Source of the DNA: Sinorhizobium mexicanum
GTDB taxonomy: Bacteria > Pseudomonadota > Alphaproteobacteria > Rhizobiales > Rhizobiaceae
DNA length: 64,000 nt
NCBI RefSeq assembly: GCF_013488225.1
Contig: NZ_CP041238.1
Span: forward strand, 645,501 to 709,500
Reading direction: 5' to 3'
Positions 17,501 to 25,917 of this stretch are shown here, piece by piece. Each line of letters starts with the position of its first letter. Position 1 is the stretch's first letter. The notes beneath the pieces were generated by a model. It was not told the DNA's origin. It ran no database searches and saw only the letters and a program-made list of their open reading frames with translations. Position numbers and translations under genes: made by a program.

Positions 17501-18252
17501 GAGGCGTCAAGGAAGATCCCGCGGAAGCTTTAAAATGGTATCAGCGCGCGGCGGATGCCGGCGTGATCCCGGCCGAGTACCGGCTCGCCAATCTTTATGA
17601 GAAAGGCTCAGGCGTCACGCGCGACCCGGTCAAGGCGAAGACGCTTTATCTCAAGGCTGCCGCCGCAGGCAACGCCAGCGCGACCCACAACCTCGCGGTC
17701 ATGCTCGCCAGCGGCCGCGACGGCGCCCCGGATTTCGCCGAAGCCGCCAAATGGTTCGAAAAGGCGGCGAGCCTCGGCGTTCGCGACAGTCAGTTCAACC
17801 TCGCGGTGCTTTATGCTCGCGGCAATGGCGTCAAGCAGGACCTGGAAGAATCCTACAAATGGTTTTCGATTGCCGCTCGCGACGGCGACAAGGACGCCGG
17901 CGAAAAGCGCGACGAGATTGCCAAGGCGATGAAGCCTGAACAACTGGCGAGCGCTATGGCCAAGGCCGATGCATGGAAAGCCGAGCCGGCCGACGCCAAG
18001 GCGAACACCGTGGATGTTCCCGACGCGTGGGTCGGTCCGCCGACCAAGACAGCCACGGTCGACATGACCAAGGCGGTGCGCAATATCCAGGCGATTCTCA
18101 ACAACAATGGTTTCGACGCCGGCCAACCGGATGGGTATTTGGGCAAGAAAACCATTACCGCCATCAAGGCTTTCCAGAAATCCGTCGGCCAGGAACCGAC
18201 CGGAGAGATCACCGACGCACTCGTGAAGGAACTCTTGAAGCGGAACTCCTAG
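14569..18252 (+). CDS. podJ: PodJ-type polar organelle development / Sel1-repeat polarity protein
   Basis: The 1227-residue protein matches the layout of the polarity factor PodJ. A cytoplasmic N-terminal part of about 590 residues is rich in coiled-coil heptads with many repeated L-x-x-R-L/I-D segments. An acidic/proline linker follows, then one transmembrane helix near residues 800-825 and an alanine-rich periplasmic linker. Sel1-like repeats run from about residue 955 to 1115 (motifs such as A-x-K-W-Y/F-x-x-A-A). A peptidoglycan-binding domain closes the protein (about 1165-1226). PodJ marks the new pole and affects envelope functions, motility and division in Caulobacter and Sinorhizobium. 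The ATG at 14569 has GGGGCGAAGAG upstream; the frame is open earlier but lacks a site. It is divergent from the fad operon. Confidence 0.85.
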   Translation: MNGSRSNPQRASIPSYGDRPSLDALNRTIEGLEARIEGLMSGAGREAQHRQPERSTTSDAVSEILQRQRALSASRERTSLRERVAAREADRFASGRLHEDARPPVAPARPTSAAADIAEALVGLRQELKRDISDGLGRELSALRSEIRGIKAEAQDHLFAEDLRADMQRLADSIHQLARQASPAQADALSVEFDGLRALIDGLAREDGIRRLEDRWGGVEERLNAFDRNRDDELVALAYRLDDIKSQIGALNNGAAFDILEEKLLAIADAIELLGRQIQPDDGRLASQLADFDARFDEISRAIAVSSRSAADFDDAFVSRLEGRLGDLSRQIDEVARPVETGLGTRIEALTARIEELSSEKAAARLEERLDELSMLLESNQKNAQAELADYLADISQRIEALDQGSINAALAERLDYLARRIDDLGMHGEQPVTDHRFSRLEDRLADIAQRLEETHAAPFDDREALRNLESQIANLSTLISQPRVEAGAAPADFESRMSALEDYLATSDEYIIEAARQAAEAVMEAFTKSGPMHAGGDMAAISALAEDLRTLEDLSHSTNERTAQTFEALHETLVQIAEKLELLEDRAPVVTTVRPDAAITRDIPAMPRAAQPEFGTPFGRADLDERDDDIDRNVRVLQAEDEMAAAAPASATGDDLVVAEVASTVEKDEVREPAPAARTGLLAGLTGRFTRKRTAAMPERVRQLVEPAPSIDPSEMLAPEDANQLLEPGSGAPDVKKILERVRAGQMSRGGQSAFEGDKADFIAAARRAAQLAVEEADTLNGVKDGSGSSGASAFARHRRPILMAVGAVLLAIMSYPLVSTVLKGKDMPEIQPIAVIEQKAVPEAAEAKAVDDHLTETASATVVKTPAETPAANAAPAAMAAATNTAPAAKAAAEPATAGSSHAPLLHPASEPAQASATTFQVAPAVTAKAGTFEPIAKAGDIVLPEGFGPPALVTAAKGGDPLAFYEIGTRFTEGRGVKEDPAEALKWYQRAADAGVIPAEYRLANLYEKGSGVTRDPVKAKTLYLKAAAAGNASATHNLAVMLASGRDGAPDFAEAAKWFEKAASLGVRDSQFNLAVLYARGNGVKQDLEESYKWFSIAARDGDKDAGEKRDEIAKAMKPEQLASAMAKADAWKAEPADAKANTVDVPDAWVGPPTKTATVDMTKAVRNIQAILNNNGFDAGQPDGYLGKKTITAIKAFQKSVGQEPTGEITDALVKELLKRNS

Positions 18253-18296
18253 GCAATTCCAGGAAAAGTGCGCAGCGGTTTTCCGTCCGGAATTGC
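18253..18296. repeat. Rhizobial mosaic palindrome, family A, abutting podJ stop
   Basis: Arms GCAATTCC and GGAATTGC enclose the core AGGAAAAGTGCGCAGCGGTTTTCCGTCC. It starts directly after the podJ stop codon and may end its transcript. Confidence 0.8.
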
Positions 18297-18313
18297 GTCT
18301 CGTGAAAGACCCG

Positions 18314-18361
18314 GATCATTTCACTGTTTCAATAAAACAACGAAATGATCTACAGCGCCGC
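18314..18361. repeat. Second palindrome plus family B fragment
   Basis: A stem-loop GATCATTTC...GAAATGATC (18314-18350) is followed at once by TACAGCGCCGC, the start of a family B element that then breaks off. It shows the mosaic build of these repeats. Confidence 0.65.
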
Positions 18362-18712
18362 GCGAGCATGCTCTGCTTTCGGCCGCCGCCGCAATAAAGC
18401 CGCAGATCGGCGCAACAGGGTTCAGGGGCGAGGTCTGGAGGCCATGTGCCTGAAAAGGTTGACAACTCCGGCCCTGGGGCGCATGAGGAATTGCCGCTTG
18501 TTCCTCATGGCCGAGGGGCGGTCCGCCAAACATTCCCCCGCTCGTGGTAAATCGCTTGCCACTTTAGAAACGTCGCGCCGCGCGTCTCTCCGGATCCGTG
18601 CAGGAAGCGAATAATTTTAGGCATTGCACAATTCCTCAATCGATTCCGGTTAGGGATTGTGGAGTCGCAATTCCGCCCGCGTCGCGGGCCTTTGTCGTAT
18701 CGAGGTTCGGCC
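18362..18712. other. Intergenic region before TauE gene, no gene recognised
   Basis: I see no open frame with a good start in this stretch. It is moderately GC-rich in its first 250 bases and AT-richer from 18605 on, where promoter elements for the downstream TauE gene probably lie. Confidence 0.4.
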
Positions 18713-19639
18713 GTGACGGTCTATCTGCCCATTGCAGAGTTGTCGGTGAACATACTCATCATTCTCGGCATGGGCGCGGCCGTCGGATTTCTGTCCGGCA
18801 TGTTCGGCGTCGGCGGCGGTTTCCTGATCACGCCGCTCCTGATCTTCTACAACATTCCGCCGGTGGTAGCGGTGGCGACGGGCGCCAACCAGGTGGTTGC
18901 CTCGTCGATTTCCGGTGCGATTACGCATTTCCGCCGCGGCACGATCGATATCAAGCTCGGCACGGTGCTGCTCTGTGGCGGCCTCGTCGGCGCAACGCTG
19001 GGCGTCTGGCTTTTTTCGCTGCTGCGCCGCGTGGGGCAGCTCGACCTGGTGATCTCGCTGCTTTACGTCGTGCTGCTCGGCTCGGTCGGCGGCCTGATGC
19101 TCTGGGAGAGCATCGGCGCGATGCGCAAGGCGGCGAAGAACCAATCGACGCCACGCCGCCGGCCCGGGCAGCATAACTGGATTCACGGCCTGCCGCTCAA
19201 GATGCGCTTCAAGAAATCGAAGATCTATCTGAGCGTCATTCCGGTCGCCACGCTCGGCTTCGCCATCGGCATCCTGACCTCGATCATGGGCGTCGGCGGC
19301 GGCTTCATCATGGTGCCGGCGATGATCTACCTGTTGCGCATTCCGACGAGCGTCGTCGTCGGCACCTCGCTCTTCCAGATCGTCTTCGTCTCGGCTTACA
19401 CCGTGATCGTCCAGGCATCGACAAACTACACCGTCGATATCGTGCTTGCCTTCGTGCTGATGATCGCCGGCGTCATCGGGGCGCAATACGGCGTTCGCGT
19501 CGGCCAGCGCTTGCGTGGCGAACAGTTGCGGGCGCTGCTTGCGCTGCTCGTGCTTGCCGTCGGCATCCGGTTGGCGATCGAGCTCATCATTCCGCCGAAG
19601 GATATCTATTCGGTCGTCTCCGCGGGGTTCGGCTTCTGA
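18713..19639 (+). CDS. TauE/SafE-family sulfite/organosulfonate exporter
   Basis: The 308-residue protein has about eight hydrophobic helices in two related halves. Each half carries the family motif G-x-x-S-G-M-F/M-G-V-G-G-G-F (near residues 22 and 204). TauE/SafE proteins export sulfite, sulfoacetate or related anions across the inner membrane. The GTG at 18713 is chosen because it places the hydrophobic N-terminus directly after a GAGG; a GTG at 18659 would add 18 basic residues. Its stop codon overlaps the start of the TIGR02186 gene, so the pair is translationally coupled. Confidence 0.85.
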   Translation: MTVYLPIAELSVNILIILGMGAAVGFLSGMFGVGGGFLITPLLIFYNIPPVVAVATGANQVVASSISGAITHFRRGTIDIKLGTVLLCGGLVGATLGVWLFSLLRRVGQLDLVISLLYVVLLGSVGGLMLWESIGAMRKAAKNQSTPRRRPGQHNWIHGLPLKMRFKKSKIYLSVIPVATLGFAIGILTSIMGVGGGFIMVPAMIYLLRIPTSVVVGTSLFQIVFVSAYTVIVQASTNYTVDIVLAFVLMIAGVIGAQYGVRVGQRLRGEQLRALLALLVLAVGIRLAIELIIPPKDIYSVVSAGFGF

Positions 19640-20442
19640 TGTTTGATCTCGCCCGCCTGTGCCTCGTCTCCTTGGTCCTTGCGCTGGCGGCGCCGGCCGC
19701 TGCCCAGGTTCGGGAAGACGACCTCTCGGAGTTTTCGGAGAAGCTCGAGATCGGCATCTCGACGGATGAAATCTCCATCACCTCCGACTTTCGCGGCGCG
19801 GACCTGACGATCTTCGGGGCCATCGACGGCTTTGACGAGAAGCTGCTCGCCCAAGGTAAGTACAGCATCATCGTCACGCTCGAGGGCCCCAAGGAAAACG
19901 CGACGGTACGCAGGAAGGAGCGCGTCTTCGGCATCTGGGTAAATACCCGTTCGATGACCTTCGAGCTGGTGCCGGAGTCCTATTCGCTATCGAGCACGCG
20001 CGACATCGAGACGATCGCGCAGCCGGGCGAGTTGGGCAACATGGGAATCGGCGTCGACCACATGCGTCTCGTGCCGTTGGGCTTTGTCGGCGACGGCAGC
20101 AATCTCGGCGAGTTCCGCAACGCGTTCCGCCGGATCCGGGAGACGAGCGGTGTCTTCCAGCGCGACCCGGGCGGCGTGCGGTTCATCAGTTCCAGCCTGT
20201 TCAGGGCGTCGGTGCGCCTGCCTGCCAATGTGCCGAATGGCGTCCATGTCGTGCGGGCCTATCTCTTCCGCGACGGCCTTTTCGTCGCCGCGAAGGCGCT
20301 GCCGCTGACGGTGGTCAAGACCGGCCTCGAGCAGGCGATCACGCGCGCAGCACACGACCAGCCCCTGATCTATGGTCTCTTTGCCGTGCTTCTGGCGGTT
20401 ATCACCGGCTGGGGAGCCAGCCTGCTCTTCCGCAAGGAGTAA
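19639..20442 (+). CDS. TIGR02186-family membrane-anchored periplasmic protein
   Basis: The 267-residue protein has a cleavable signal peptide ending near A-A-A-Q, a largely beta-stranded periplasmic part and a single C-terminal membrane helix (about residues 240-262) followed by basic residues. It resembles the uncharacterised TIGR02186 family of alphaproteobacteria, which regularly neighbours TauE/SafE exporters. The ATG overlaps the upstream stop codon as TGATG. A role as accessory or anchoring subunit of the exporter is inferred from this coupling. Confidence 0.8.
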   Translation: MFDLARLCLVSLVLALAAPAAAQVREDDLSEFSEKLEIGISTDEISITSDFRGADLTIFGAIDGFDEKLLAQGKYSIIVTLEGPKENATVRRKERVFGIWVNTRSMTFELVPESYSLSSTRDIETIAQPGELGNMGIGVDHMRLVPLGFVGDGSNLGEFRNAFRRIRETSGVFQRDPGGVRFISSSLFRASVRLPANVPNGVHVVRAYLFRDGLFVAAKALPLTVVKTGLEQAITRAAHDQPLIYGLFAVLLAVITGWGASLLFRKE

Positions 20443-20567
20443 GGCTTTTCCTATCGACATGGGTTCCCTTCGCGTTCCCTTTTGTGGGATAGCGGTCTAA
20501 GGAAGGGGAAGGTATTTTGACGTCGGGCGTGTCGAACACGGGCGCTCCGTGCAGCAGAGGAAGCTCC

Positions 20568-20804
20568 ATGAAACCGATTTTTGTCCAGTTGCAATGCGCT
20601 CCCGGCAAGACCTACGAGGTGGCCGACGAGATCTACCGCAAGGAGATCGTCTCGGAGATGTATTCGACGAGCGGCGATTACGATCTGCTTCTGAAGATCT
20701 ACATTCAGGAGGGCGACGATATCGGCAAGTTCATCAACGACAATATCGCATCGGTTCCGGGAATTTCCCGGTCGTTGACGACCTTGACCTTCAACGCCTT
20801 CTGA
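20568..20804 (+). CDS. Stand-alone Lrp/AsnC ligand-binding (RAM) domain protein
   Basis: The 78-residue protein contains only the regulation-of-amino-acid-metabolism domain of Lrp/AsnC regulators, with the beta-alpha-beta-beta-alpha-beta pattern and a G-D-Y-D-L-L-L-K-I signature. No helix-turn-helix precedes it. Such single-domain proteins oligomerise, bind amino acids and may modulate full-length Lrp proteins. The ATG at 20568 follows GAGGAAG; the in-frame GTG/ATG further upstream lacks domain content. Confidence 0.88.
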   Translation: MKPIFVQLQCAPGKTYEVADEIYRKEIVSEMYSTSGDYDLLLKIYIQEGDDIGKFINDNIASVPGISRSLTTLTFNAF

Positions 20805-20814
20805 GATCGCTTCC

Positions 20815-20925
20815 GGCGCGGTTAGCGCGCGCGTCCTATCGGACTCGCAAAGGTCGATGTACTATTCTCGAGTTGCTGCATCTTTCCCTAGGTCGGCCAC
20901 GATATAAGGAAACATGCAGTAGCCG
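20815..20925. repeat. Degenerate rhizobial mosaic repeat, family B
   Basis: The segment retains GCGCGTCCTATCGGAC, AAAGGTCG, TTGCTGCAT and AAGGAAACATGCAGTA, the family B landmarks in order, with several substitutions. It sits in the gap between the Lrp-domain gene and the reductase-domain gene. Confidence 0.65.
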
Positions 20926-21117
20926 ACGCCTTCCTTCTTCGGGAGGCAGTCCTCCATACTCTCCAGACAATTGCGCTGCCAATCTCGCGCCTGCCGGGTC
21001 CCGCAACGGCGGCGAATGGGCCGAGGCGTTTCTCGAATCTACTGGTTGCAAATCGAAAGCGGTTTGTTATGATGAAACTGCTGCAGTTATGCAATCAGTT
21101 TCATGGAGGATGGAATC

Positions 21118-21675
21118 ATGGGCAAGGTCATTGTCTGGAATCTGGTAACGCTCGACGGGTACTTCGAAGGGACGAAGAAATGGGACCTCGACTTTCATAA
21201 CCGTGCCTGGGGGCCGGAACTGGAAGCACTCAGCCTGGAATTCGGGGACAAGGCACAGGCGATCGTCTTCGGTCGGGTCACCTATGAGGGTATGGCGGCC
21301 TATTGGCCGACGGCGGAAGGAGAGGGCCGGGTGAAGACCTATATGAATGCGCTTCCGAAGATTGTTGCCTCGCGCACGATGGAGAAGGCGGATTGGAACA
21401 ACAGCCGCGTCGTTCGGGACGCCGCCGCCGAATTGCGGCGACTGAAGGGGGAGAGCGAGAAGAACCTCTATATCTTCGGAAGCGCCGACCTCGTCGCGTC
21501 GCTGTTGCCGGAGAACGTCGTCGACGAGATCATGCTTTGCCTCGTTCCTGTACAGCTCGGCGACGGGACGCCATTCTTCAAGAAGGCTACGGCCGCGACG
21601 CCGTTCGGTCTGCTCGAGGCACGACCGCTTTCCAACGGCAGCGTCATTCTGCGCTACGCCCCGGAAGCGGCCTGA
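21118..21675 (+). CDS. Dihydrofolate reductase/RibD-C family protein
   Basis: The 185-residue protein has the DHFR-like fold of the RibD C-terminal family, with N-L-V-T-L-D-G-Y-F-E-G, F-G-R-V-T-Y-E-G-M and an L-Y-I-F-G-S-A-D nucleotide-binding loop. Stand-alone members of this family are NADPH-dependent reductases of unknown substrate. They are not the folA dihydrofolate reductase. The ATG at 21118 is preceded by GGAGGATGGAATC. It converges with pdeM, 28 bases apart. Confidence 0.85.
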   Translation: MGKVIVWNLVTLDGYFEGTKKWDLDFHNRAWGPELEALSLEFGDKAQAIVFGRVTYEGMAAYWPTAEGEGRVKTYMNALPKIVASRTMEKADWNNSRVVRDAAAELRRLKGESEKNLYIFGSADLVASLLPENVVDEIMLCLVPVQLGDGTPFFKKATAATPFGLLEARPLSNGSVILRYAPEAA

Positions 21676-21703
21676 ACCTATGGGTGCGGGCCTTTGGGCC
21701 GTC

Positions 21704-22429
21704 TCAGCCGAGGAGATTGGCGAACCGCACCGAATAGATCCGATCCCGGCCGAGCATGTGGGCGACGAGTTGCTGGCGATCGAACAATCCGCTCATGGCG
21801 CGATGCCTGAGGTCGAGCCCACCGGTCGTAACGCCGAACGCCGGCATCACCAGGCGCTTTCCATCTGTTGCGAAGCAAGCGCGCCGGACCGACTTTTCCC
21901 GGCGCCTGACCGTCGCTGCCGGATGCAGGTGACCGGCAATTTCGCCGATAGTGTCGCCCTTGGACGGCTCATGGCGGAAGACCAGCCCGGTGTGGCGAAG
22001 TTCGTCCATGGAGGCTCCCGGCAGCCCGGAAGCGCCGTCAGGGTCGTGATTGCCGTTGATCCAGATCCATTCTCGTCCGTGGGCCATGGCAGCGACCATG
22101 TGGCGGAAAGTCTCCGGCATCGCCGCCGATCCTTTCCGGTCATGAAAATTGTCGCCGAGGCTGATAACCGTCGCGGGGTTGTGACGGGCGACCACCGCCT
22201 CCAGAATGCGCAGGGTCGCGAGCGTGTCATAGGGCGGCAGCATCATCCCGCGCCGGGCAAAGGCCGAGCCTTTTTCGAGGTGGAGGTCGGAAACGACGAG
22301 CGTTCGGCTTTCGGGCAGGTAGAGTCCGCCCAGCGGGTCGCAGATCGCGACAACGCCGTTGATGTCCGTGCGCGACTGGAAGAAGCCATCCGTGGCCTGG
22401 GGCGAGATCGCGTGAACGAGCCTATGCAT
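21704..22429 (-). CDS. pdeM: Ligase-associated DNA damage response endonuclease PdeM
   Basis: The 241-residue metallophosphoesterase carries the calcineurin-like motifs in order: D-L-H (V-S-D-L-H-L-E-K), G-D-N-F-H-D and N-G-N-H-D, then a late G-H-L-H-P. PdeM proteins occur with an Lhr-type helicase and often with a DNA ligase and an exonuclease of the metallo-beta-lactamase fold. The helicase gene is the next gene on the same strand, with its stop codon 98 bases upstream of the pdeM start, so cotranscription is likely. The ATG at 22429 is chosen for the GAGGTGACG before it. Confidence 0.88.
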   Translation of the reverse strand: MHRLVHAISPQATDGFFQSRTDINGVVAICDPLGGLYLPESRTLVVSDLHLEKGSAFARRGMMLPPYDTLATLRILEAVVARHNPATVISLGDNFHDRKGSAAMPETFRHMVAAMAHGREWIWINGNHDPDGASGLPGASMDELRHTGLVFRHEPSKGDTIGEIAGHLHPAATVRRREKSVRRACFATDGKRLVMPAFGVTTGGLDLRHRAMSGLFDRQQLVAHMLGRDRIYSVRFANLLG

Positions 22430-22527
22430 CGTCACCTCGACATTCGAGCGCCTGGTTCGCCCCGACCGGCATACCGCTTGGAACACATCGGCTGAACGAG
22501 AGGCTTGCAATCTCTCTCATATCGCTC

Positions 22528-25080
22528 CTACTCATCGGCATCTTGGCTGCCGCCCATCGCTTCGTTGATCAGGTCGTCGGCCGCTTCCGAGAGCAGGAAG
22601 TCGTGCGCCTCTCCCTGGACCGCTTCCCTCCCGATCTCCAGCATCACGGGTATGGCGAGCGGTGAGATATGATCGAGCCGTCTGTGGGTGATGTGCCCCT
22701 TGATTCGGTTGAGCATAGACCCGAGCCGGCCGATGTCCAGAAGTCCCGTCGCGGCGTCGTTGCGCGTTGCCTCAAGCAGGATGTGGTCCGGCTCGTGCGC
22801 CCGCAATACGTCGTAAATGAGATCGGCCGAAACGGTAATCTGCCGCCCGGTCTTTTCCTTGCCCGGATGGCGCTGGTCGATCAATCCGGCGACGACGGCG
22901 CAGTTGCGGAAGGTGCGTTTCAAAAGGAAGGACTCGTTCAGCCAGGCCTCGAGGTCGTCGCCGAGCATGTCTTCGTCGAAGAGCTGCGCGAGCGACGGGC
23001 GACGGGCCCGGAAGGCGCTGCTGAGATCGTCGAGCCCCCAGACGGCGAGCGAGTAGTCGGTGGCGACGAAGCCGAGCGGTTTCAAGCCGGCGCGGTCGAG
23101 GCGGCGGGTCAAGAGCATGCCGAGCGTCTGGTGGGCGAGCCGCCCTTCGAAGGCGTAGATCACCATGTAATGACGACTGCCGCGCGGGAAGGTTTCGATC
23201 AGCAGCTCGTCCTCGCGCGGCAGCACCGAGACGTCCTTCTGCAGCGCCAGCCAGTCACGCACCTGGTCGGGTAACGAGGCGCGGCGCGCGGCATCGGCAA
23301 GCATCTTGCGAACTTGCGCCGCGAGGTATGTGGAAAGTGGAAATTTGCCGCCGGCATAGGTCGGCACCTTCGGGTCGAAGGAAAAGGCCTGAGAGACGAG
23401 GCACTCGTTCTCGCGGATTCCCTCGAAGCGGACCACCTTGCCGGAAAAGAGGAATGTGTCGCCCGGCGACAGCATTTCGAGGAAATATTCCTCCACCTTG
23501 CCGAGCGTCATGCCGCCGCGGCCAAGCGAGCGGCGCGCGTTGCGCTTGACCATGCGCACGTTCAGCATCGGGGATTCGACGATGGTTCCGACATTGAGGC
23601 GGTATTGCTGGGCGACCATCGGGTTCGATACCCGCCAGAGCCCGTCTTTAGTCTTGCGGATGCGGGCGTAGCGCTCGTAGGTGCGAAGCGCATAGCCGCC
23701 GGTGGCGACGAAATCGACGATGCGCTCGAAAGTCTCCCAGGAAAGGTCCGCGTAGGGTGCCGCGCTGGTGATTTCGCGATGAAGATCGAGGACATCGAAG
23801 GGCTTCGCGCAGGCAACTCCCAGGATATGTTGGGCGAGCACGTCGAGTGCGCCTCGGCCAACGGGCGGCGTATCCTGCGCGCCGACATAGTTGGCGTCGA
23901 GCGCCGCCTGGCATTCCATCACTTCGAAGCGGTTGGCAGGCACGAGGATCGCCCGGCTGGGCTCGTCCATGCGGTGATTGGCTCGGCCGATACGCTGGGC
24001 AAGGCGGCTCGCCCCCTTCGGTGCACCGACATGGACCACCAGATCGACATCGCCCCAGTCGATACCGAGATCGAGCGTCGAGGTGGCGACGACGGCGCGC
24101 AGCCGGTTTTCCGACATGGCCGCCTCCACCCTGCGGCGCTGCGCGACATCGAGCGAACCATGATGAAGCGCGATCGCCAGGTTGTCGTCGTTGATCTTCC
24201 AGAGCTCCTGGAACAGCATTTCCGCCTGGCTGCGGGTGTTGACGAAAAGCAGCGTCGTGCCGTGATCCTTGATCGTGGCATAGACGTCGGCGATCGCATA
24301 ACGCGCCGAATGTCCGGCCCAGGGCACGTGCTCGTCGGTGCGCAGGATCGAAATTTCCGGCTTCGCGCCGCCGGAAACGGTAATCAGTCCGGCGTGGTTC
24401 TCCCGTTCTTCGCTCTGGGCCACGAGCCAGCGCTGCAGGTCCATTGGCTCGGCGACGGTTGCGGAAAGGCCGATCGTCTGAAGGTCGGGTGCGAGCCGGC
24501 GCAGTCGTGCAAGACCGAGCGAGAGCAGATGCCCGCGTTTTGAGGTCACCAGCGAGTGCAGCTCGTCGAGCACGACGTAGCGCAGATCCTTGAAGAAGCG
24601 CTCCGCTTCGCCATTGGCGATGAGGAGAGCCAGCTGCTCAGGCGTGGTCAGCAGGATATCGGGCGGATTGAGCCTCTGGCGCTGTCGCTTGCCCTGCGGC
24701 GTGTCGCCCGTCCGGTTCTCGATCCTGACCGACAGGCCCATCTCGGAGACGGGCTTCATCAGGTTGCGCTCGATGTCAACCGCGAGCGCCTTCAGCGGCG
24801 ATATGTAGAGGGTGTGAATGCCGATGAAGGGTGAGCCTGGTGGGATCTTGCCGCGTCGGGTAAGCGCGACCAGCGACGGCAGAAATCCGGCAAGCGTCTT
24901 GCCCGCACCGGTCGGTGCGATCAGAAGCGTGCTTTCTCCCGCCTCCGCACGGGACAGCAGCTCGAGCTGGTGGGCGCGGGGTCGCCAGCCCTTCTCGGCG
25001 AACCACCGGAGAAACGGCGCCGGCAACGTCAGCGCGTCGCTTTCCGGCAATGGAGAATCGATCCTGTTCACGGGGAACAA
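22528..25080 (-). CDS. Ligase-associated DNA damage response DEXH-box (Lhr-type) helicase
   Basis: The 850-residue superfamily 2 helicase has Walker A A-P-T-G-A-G-K-T near residue 57, the DEXH box D-E-L-H and S-A-T. Helicase motif VI reads Q-R-I-G-R-A-N-H. A winged-helix and Lhr-core domain fill the C-terminal half. Homologues are 3'-5' DNA helicases of DNA repair. The predicted start is a TTG at 25080; a GTG three codons later is an alternative and no ATG is in frame nearby, so the start is uncertain. It pairs with pdeM downstream; the ligase and exonuclease that complete the cluster in other bacteria are not in this window. Confidence 0.9.
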   Translation of the reverse strand: MFPVNRIDSPLPESDALTLPAPFLRWFAEKGWRPRAHQLELLSRAEAGESTLLIAPTGAGKTLAGFLPSLVALTRRGKIPPGSPFIGIHTLYISPLKALAVDIERNLMKPVSEMGLSVRIENRTGDTPQGKRQRQRLNPPDILLTTPEQLALLIANGEAERFFKDLRYVVLDELHSLVTSKRGHLLSLGLARLRRLAPDLQTIGLSATVAEPMDLQRWLVAQSEERENHAGLITVSGGAKPEISILRTDEHVPWAGHSARYAIADVYATIKDHGTTLLFVNTRSQAEMLFQELWKINDDNLAIALHHGSLDVAQRRRVEAAMSENRLRAVVATSTLDLGIDWGDVDLVVHVGAPKGASRLAQRIGRANHRMDEPSRAILVPANRFEVMECQAALDANYVGAQDTPPVGRGALDVLAQHILGVACAKPFDVLDLHREITSAAPYADLSWETFERIVDFVATGGYALRTYERYARIRKTKDGLWRVSNPMVAQQYRLNVGTIVESPMLNVRMVKRNARRSLGRGGMTLGKVEEYFLEMLSPGDTFLFSGKVVRFEGIRENECLVSQAFSFDPKVPTYAGGKFPLSTYLAAQVRKMLADAARRASLPDQVRDWLALQKDVSVLPREDELLIETFPRGSRHYMVIYAFEGRLAHQTLGMLLTRRLDRAGLKPLGFVATDYSLAVWGLDDLSSAFRARRPSLAQLFDEDMLGDDLEAWLNESFLLKRTFRNCAVVAGLIDQRHPGKEKTGRQITVSADLIYDVLRAHEPDHILLEATRNDAATGLLDIGRLGSMLNRIKGHITHRRLDHISPLAIPVMLEIGREAVQGEAHDFLLSEAADDLINEAMGGSQDADE

Positions 25081-25175
25081 AAGTAGATCATGTTCGGGAA
25101 AAGAGAAGCCTGCGCATGGGCATTGCCGGAGACAACCTGCCTCTGTGTCGGCTGCCGCGTGCCAAGACCCCTCAG

Positions 25176-25811
25176 TTAAAGCGCGATGTAACGATCGGCG
25201 CGGTGGTTGATGGCCACGAACAGGTTGAGGACGACCGCGCCGAGCACCGACCAGATGACGACGGACGGCGTCGTCACGGCAAAGGCGGTGGCGAGCACGA
25301 CCATGTCGATCGCAAGCTGCACCAGCCCGGCGCGAATGCCGAAGCGCTCCTGCAGATAGATGCCCAATATGCCGACGCCGCCGAGGCTCGCGCGGTGTCG
25401 GTAGAGCGCCAGCAGCCCGTATCCAAGCAGCAGGCCGCCGAGGAGCGCGGCCCAGGCCGGATGGATTCCGCCAACCTGAAACAGGCGCGACTGCATGTCG
25501 GTCAGGAACGACGTCAACGCGATGGCGATGAATGTCTTGACGGTGAAGGCCGGCCCGAGCCGCTTTAGCGAGAGATAGAAGAACGGCAGGTTGAGAAGAA
25601 AGAAGGCAAGGCCAAAGTTCACGCCGATGGCGTAATGCAGCAGGAACGCGACGCCGGCGGTGCTGCCGGTCAGAAGTCCGGCACTCGCGAGGAAATAGAG
25701 CCCGAGCGCGGCGACGAGGCTGCCGGAAAAGATGCCCTGCACGTCCTCGACAGGCGTATGCCGGGTGGGGCTGGTATTCCAGAGACCGAAGACGCTGCTG
25801 ATATGTGCCAT
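25176..25811 (-). CDS. YitT-family membrane protein
   Basis: The 211-residue integral membrane protein has five or six hydrophobic helices and the family's G-x-x-T-G-S-T-A-G helix-2 motif, followed by a G-G-V-G-I-L segment. YitT (DUF161) proteins are widespread and their transport role is not established. The gene stands alone, 95 bases past the helicase start, on the same strand. Confidence 0.85.
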   Translation of the reverse strand: MAHISSVFGLWNTSPTRHTPVEDVQGIFSGSLVAALGLYFLASAGLLTGSTAGVAFLLHYAIGVNFGLAFFLLNLPFFYLSLKRLGPAFTVKTFIAIALTSFLTDMQSRLFQVGGIHPAWAALLGGLLLGYGLLALYRHRASLGGVGILGIYLQERFGIRAGLVQLAIDMVVLATAFAVTTPSVVIWSVLGAVVLNLFVAINHRADRYIAL

Positions 25812-25917
25812 GACGAAACCCCTATCGCGAGGCCATCAGCATTGCTGCAACGCACAAAAATATTCAAGAAAAATATGTAAGTAATGCTGACCTATTTTCG
25901 CGTGGCAGCTTTGCGCC

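Noticed and set aside
18345..18614. An 89-codon + strand frame after podJ
   Set aside because: It starts within a repeat fragment, lacks a Shine-Dalgarno and has no recognisable content.
23314..24543. A 409-codon + strand frame opposite the helicase
   Set aside because: Antisense to the Lhr-type helicase whose motifs are complete; composition is that of a shadow frame.
25060..25120. LexA box upstream of the helicase
   Set aside because: GTTC and GAAC tetramers occur, but not with the GAAC-N7-GAAC spacing typical for alphaproteobacterial LexA.
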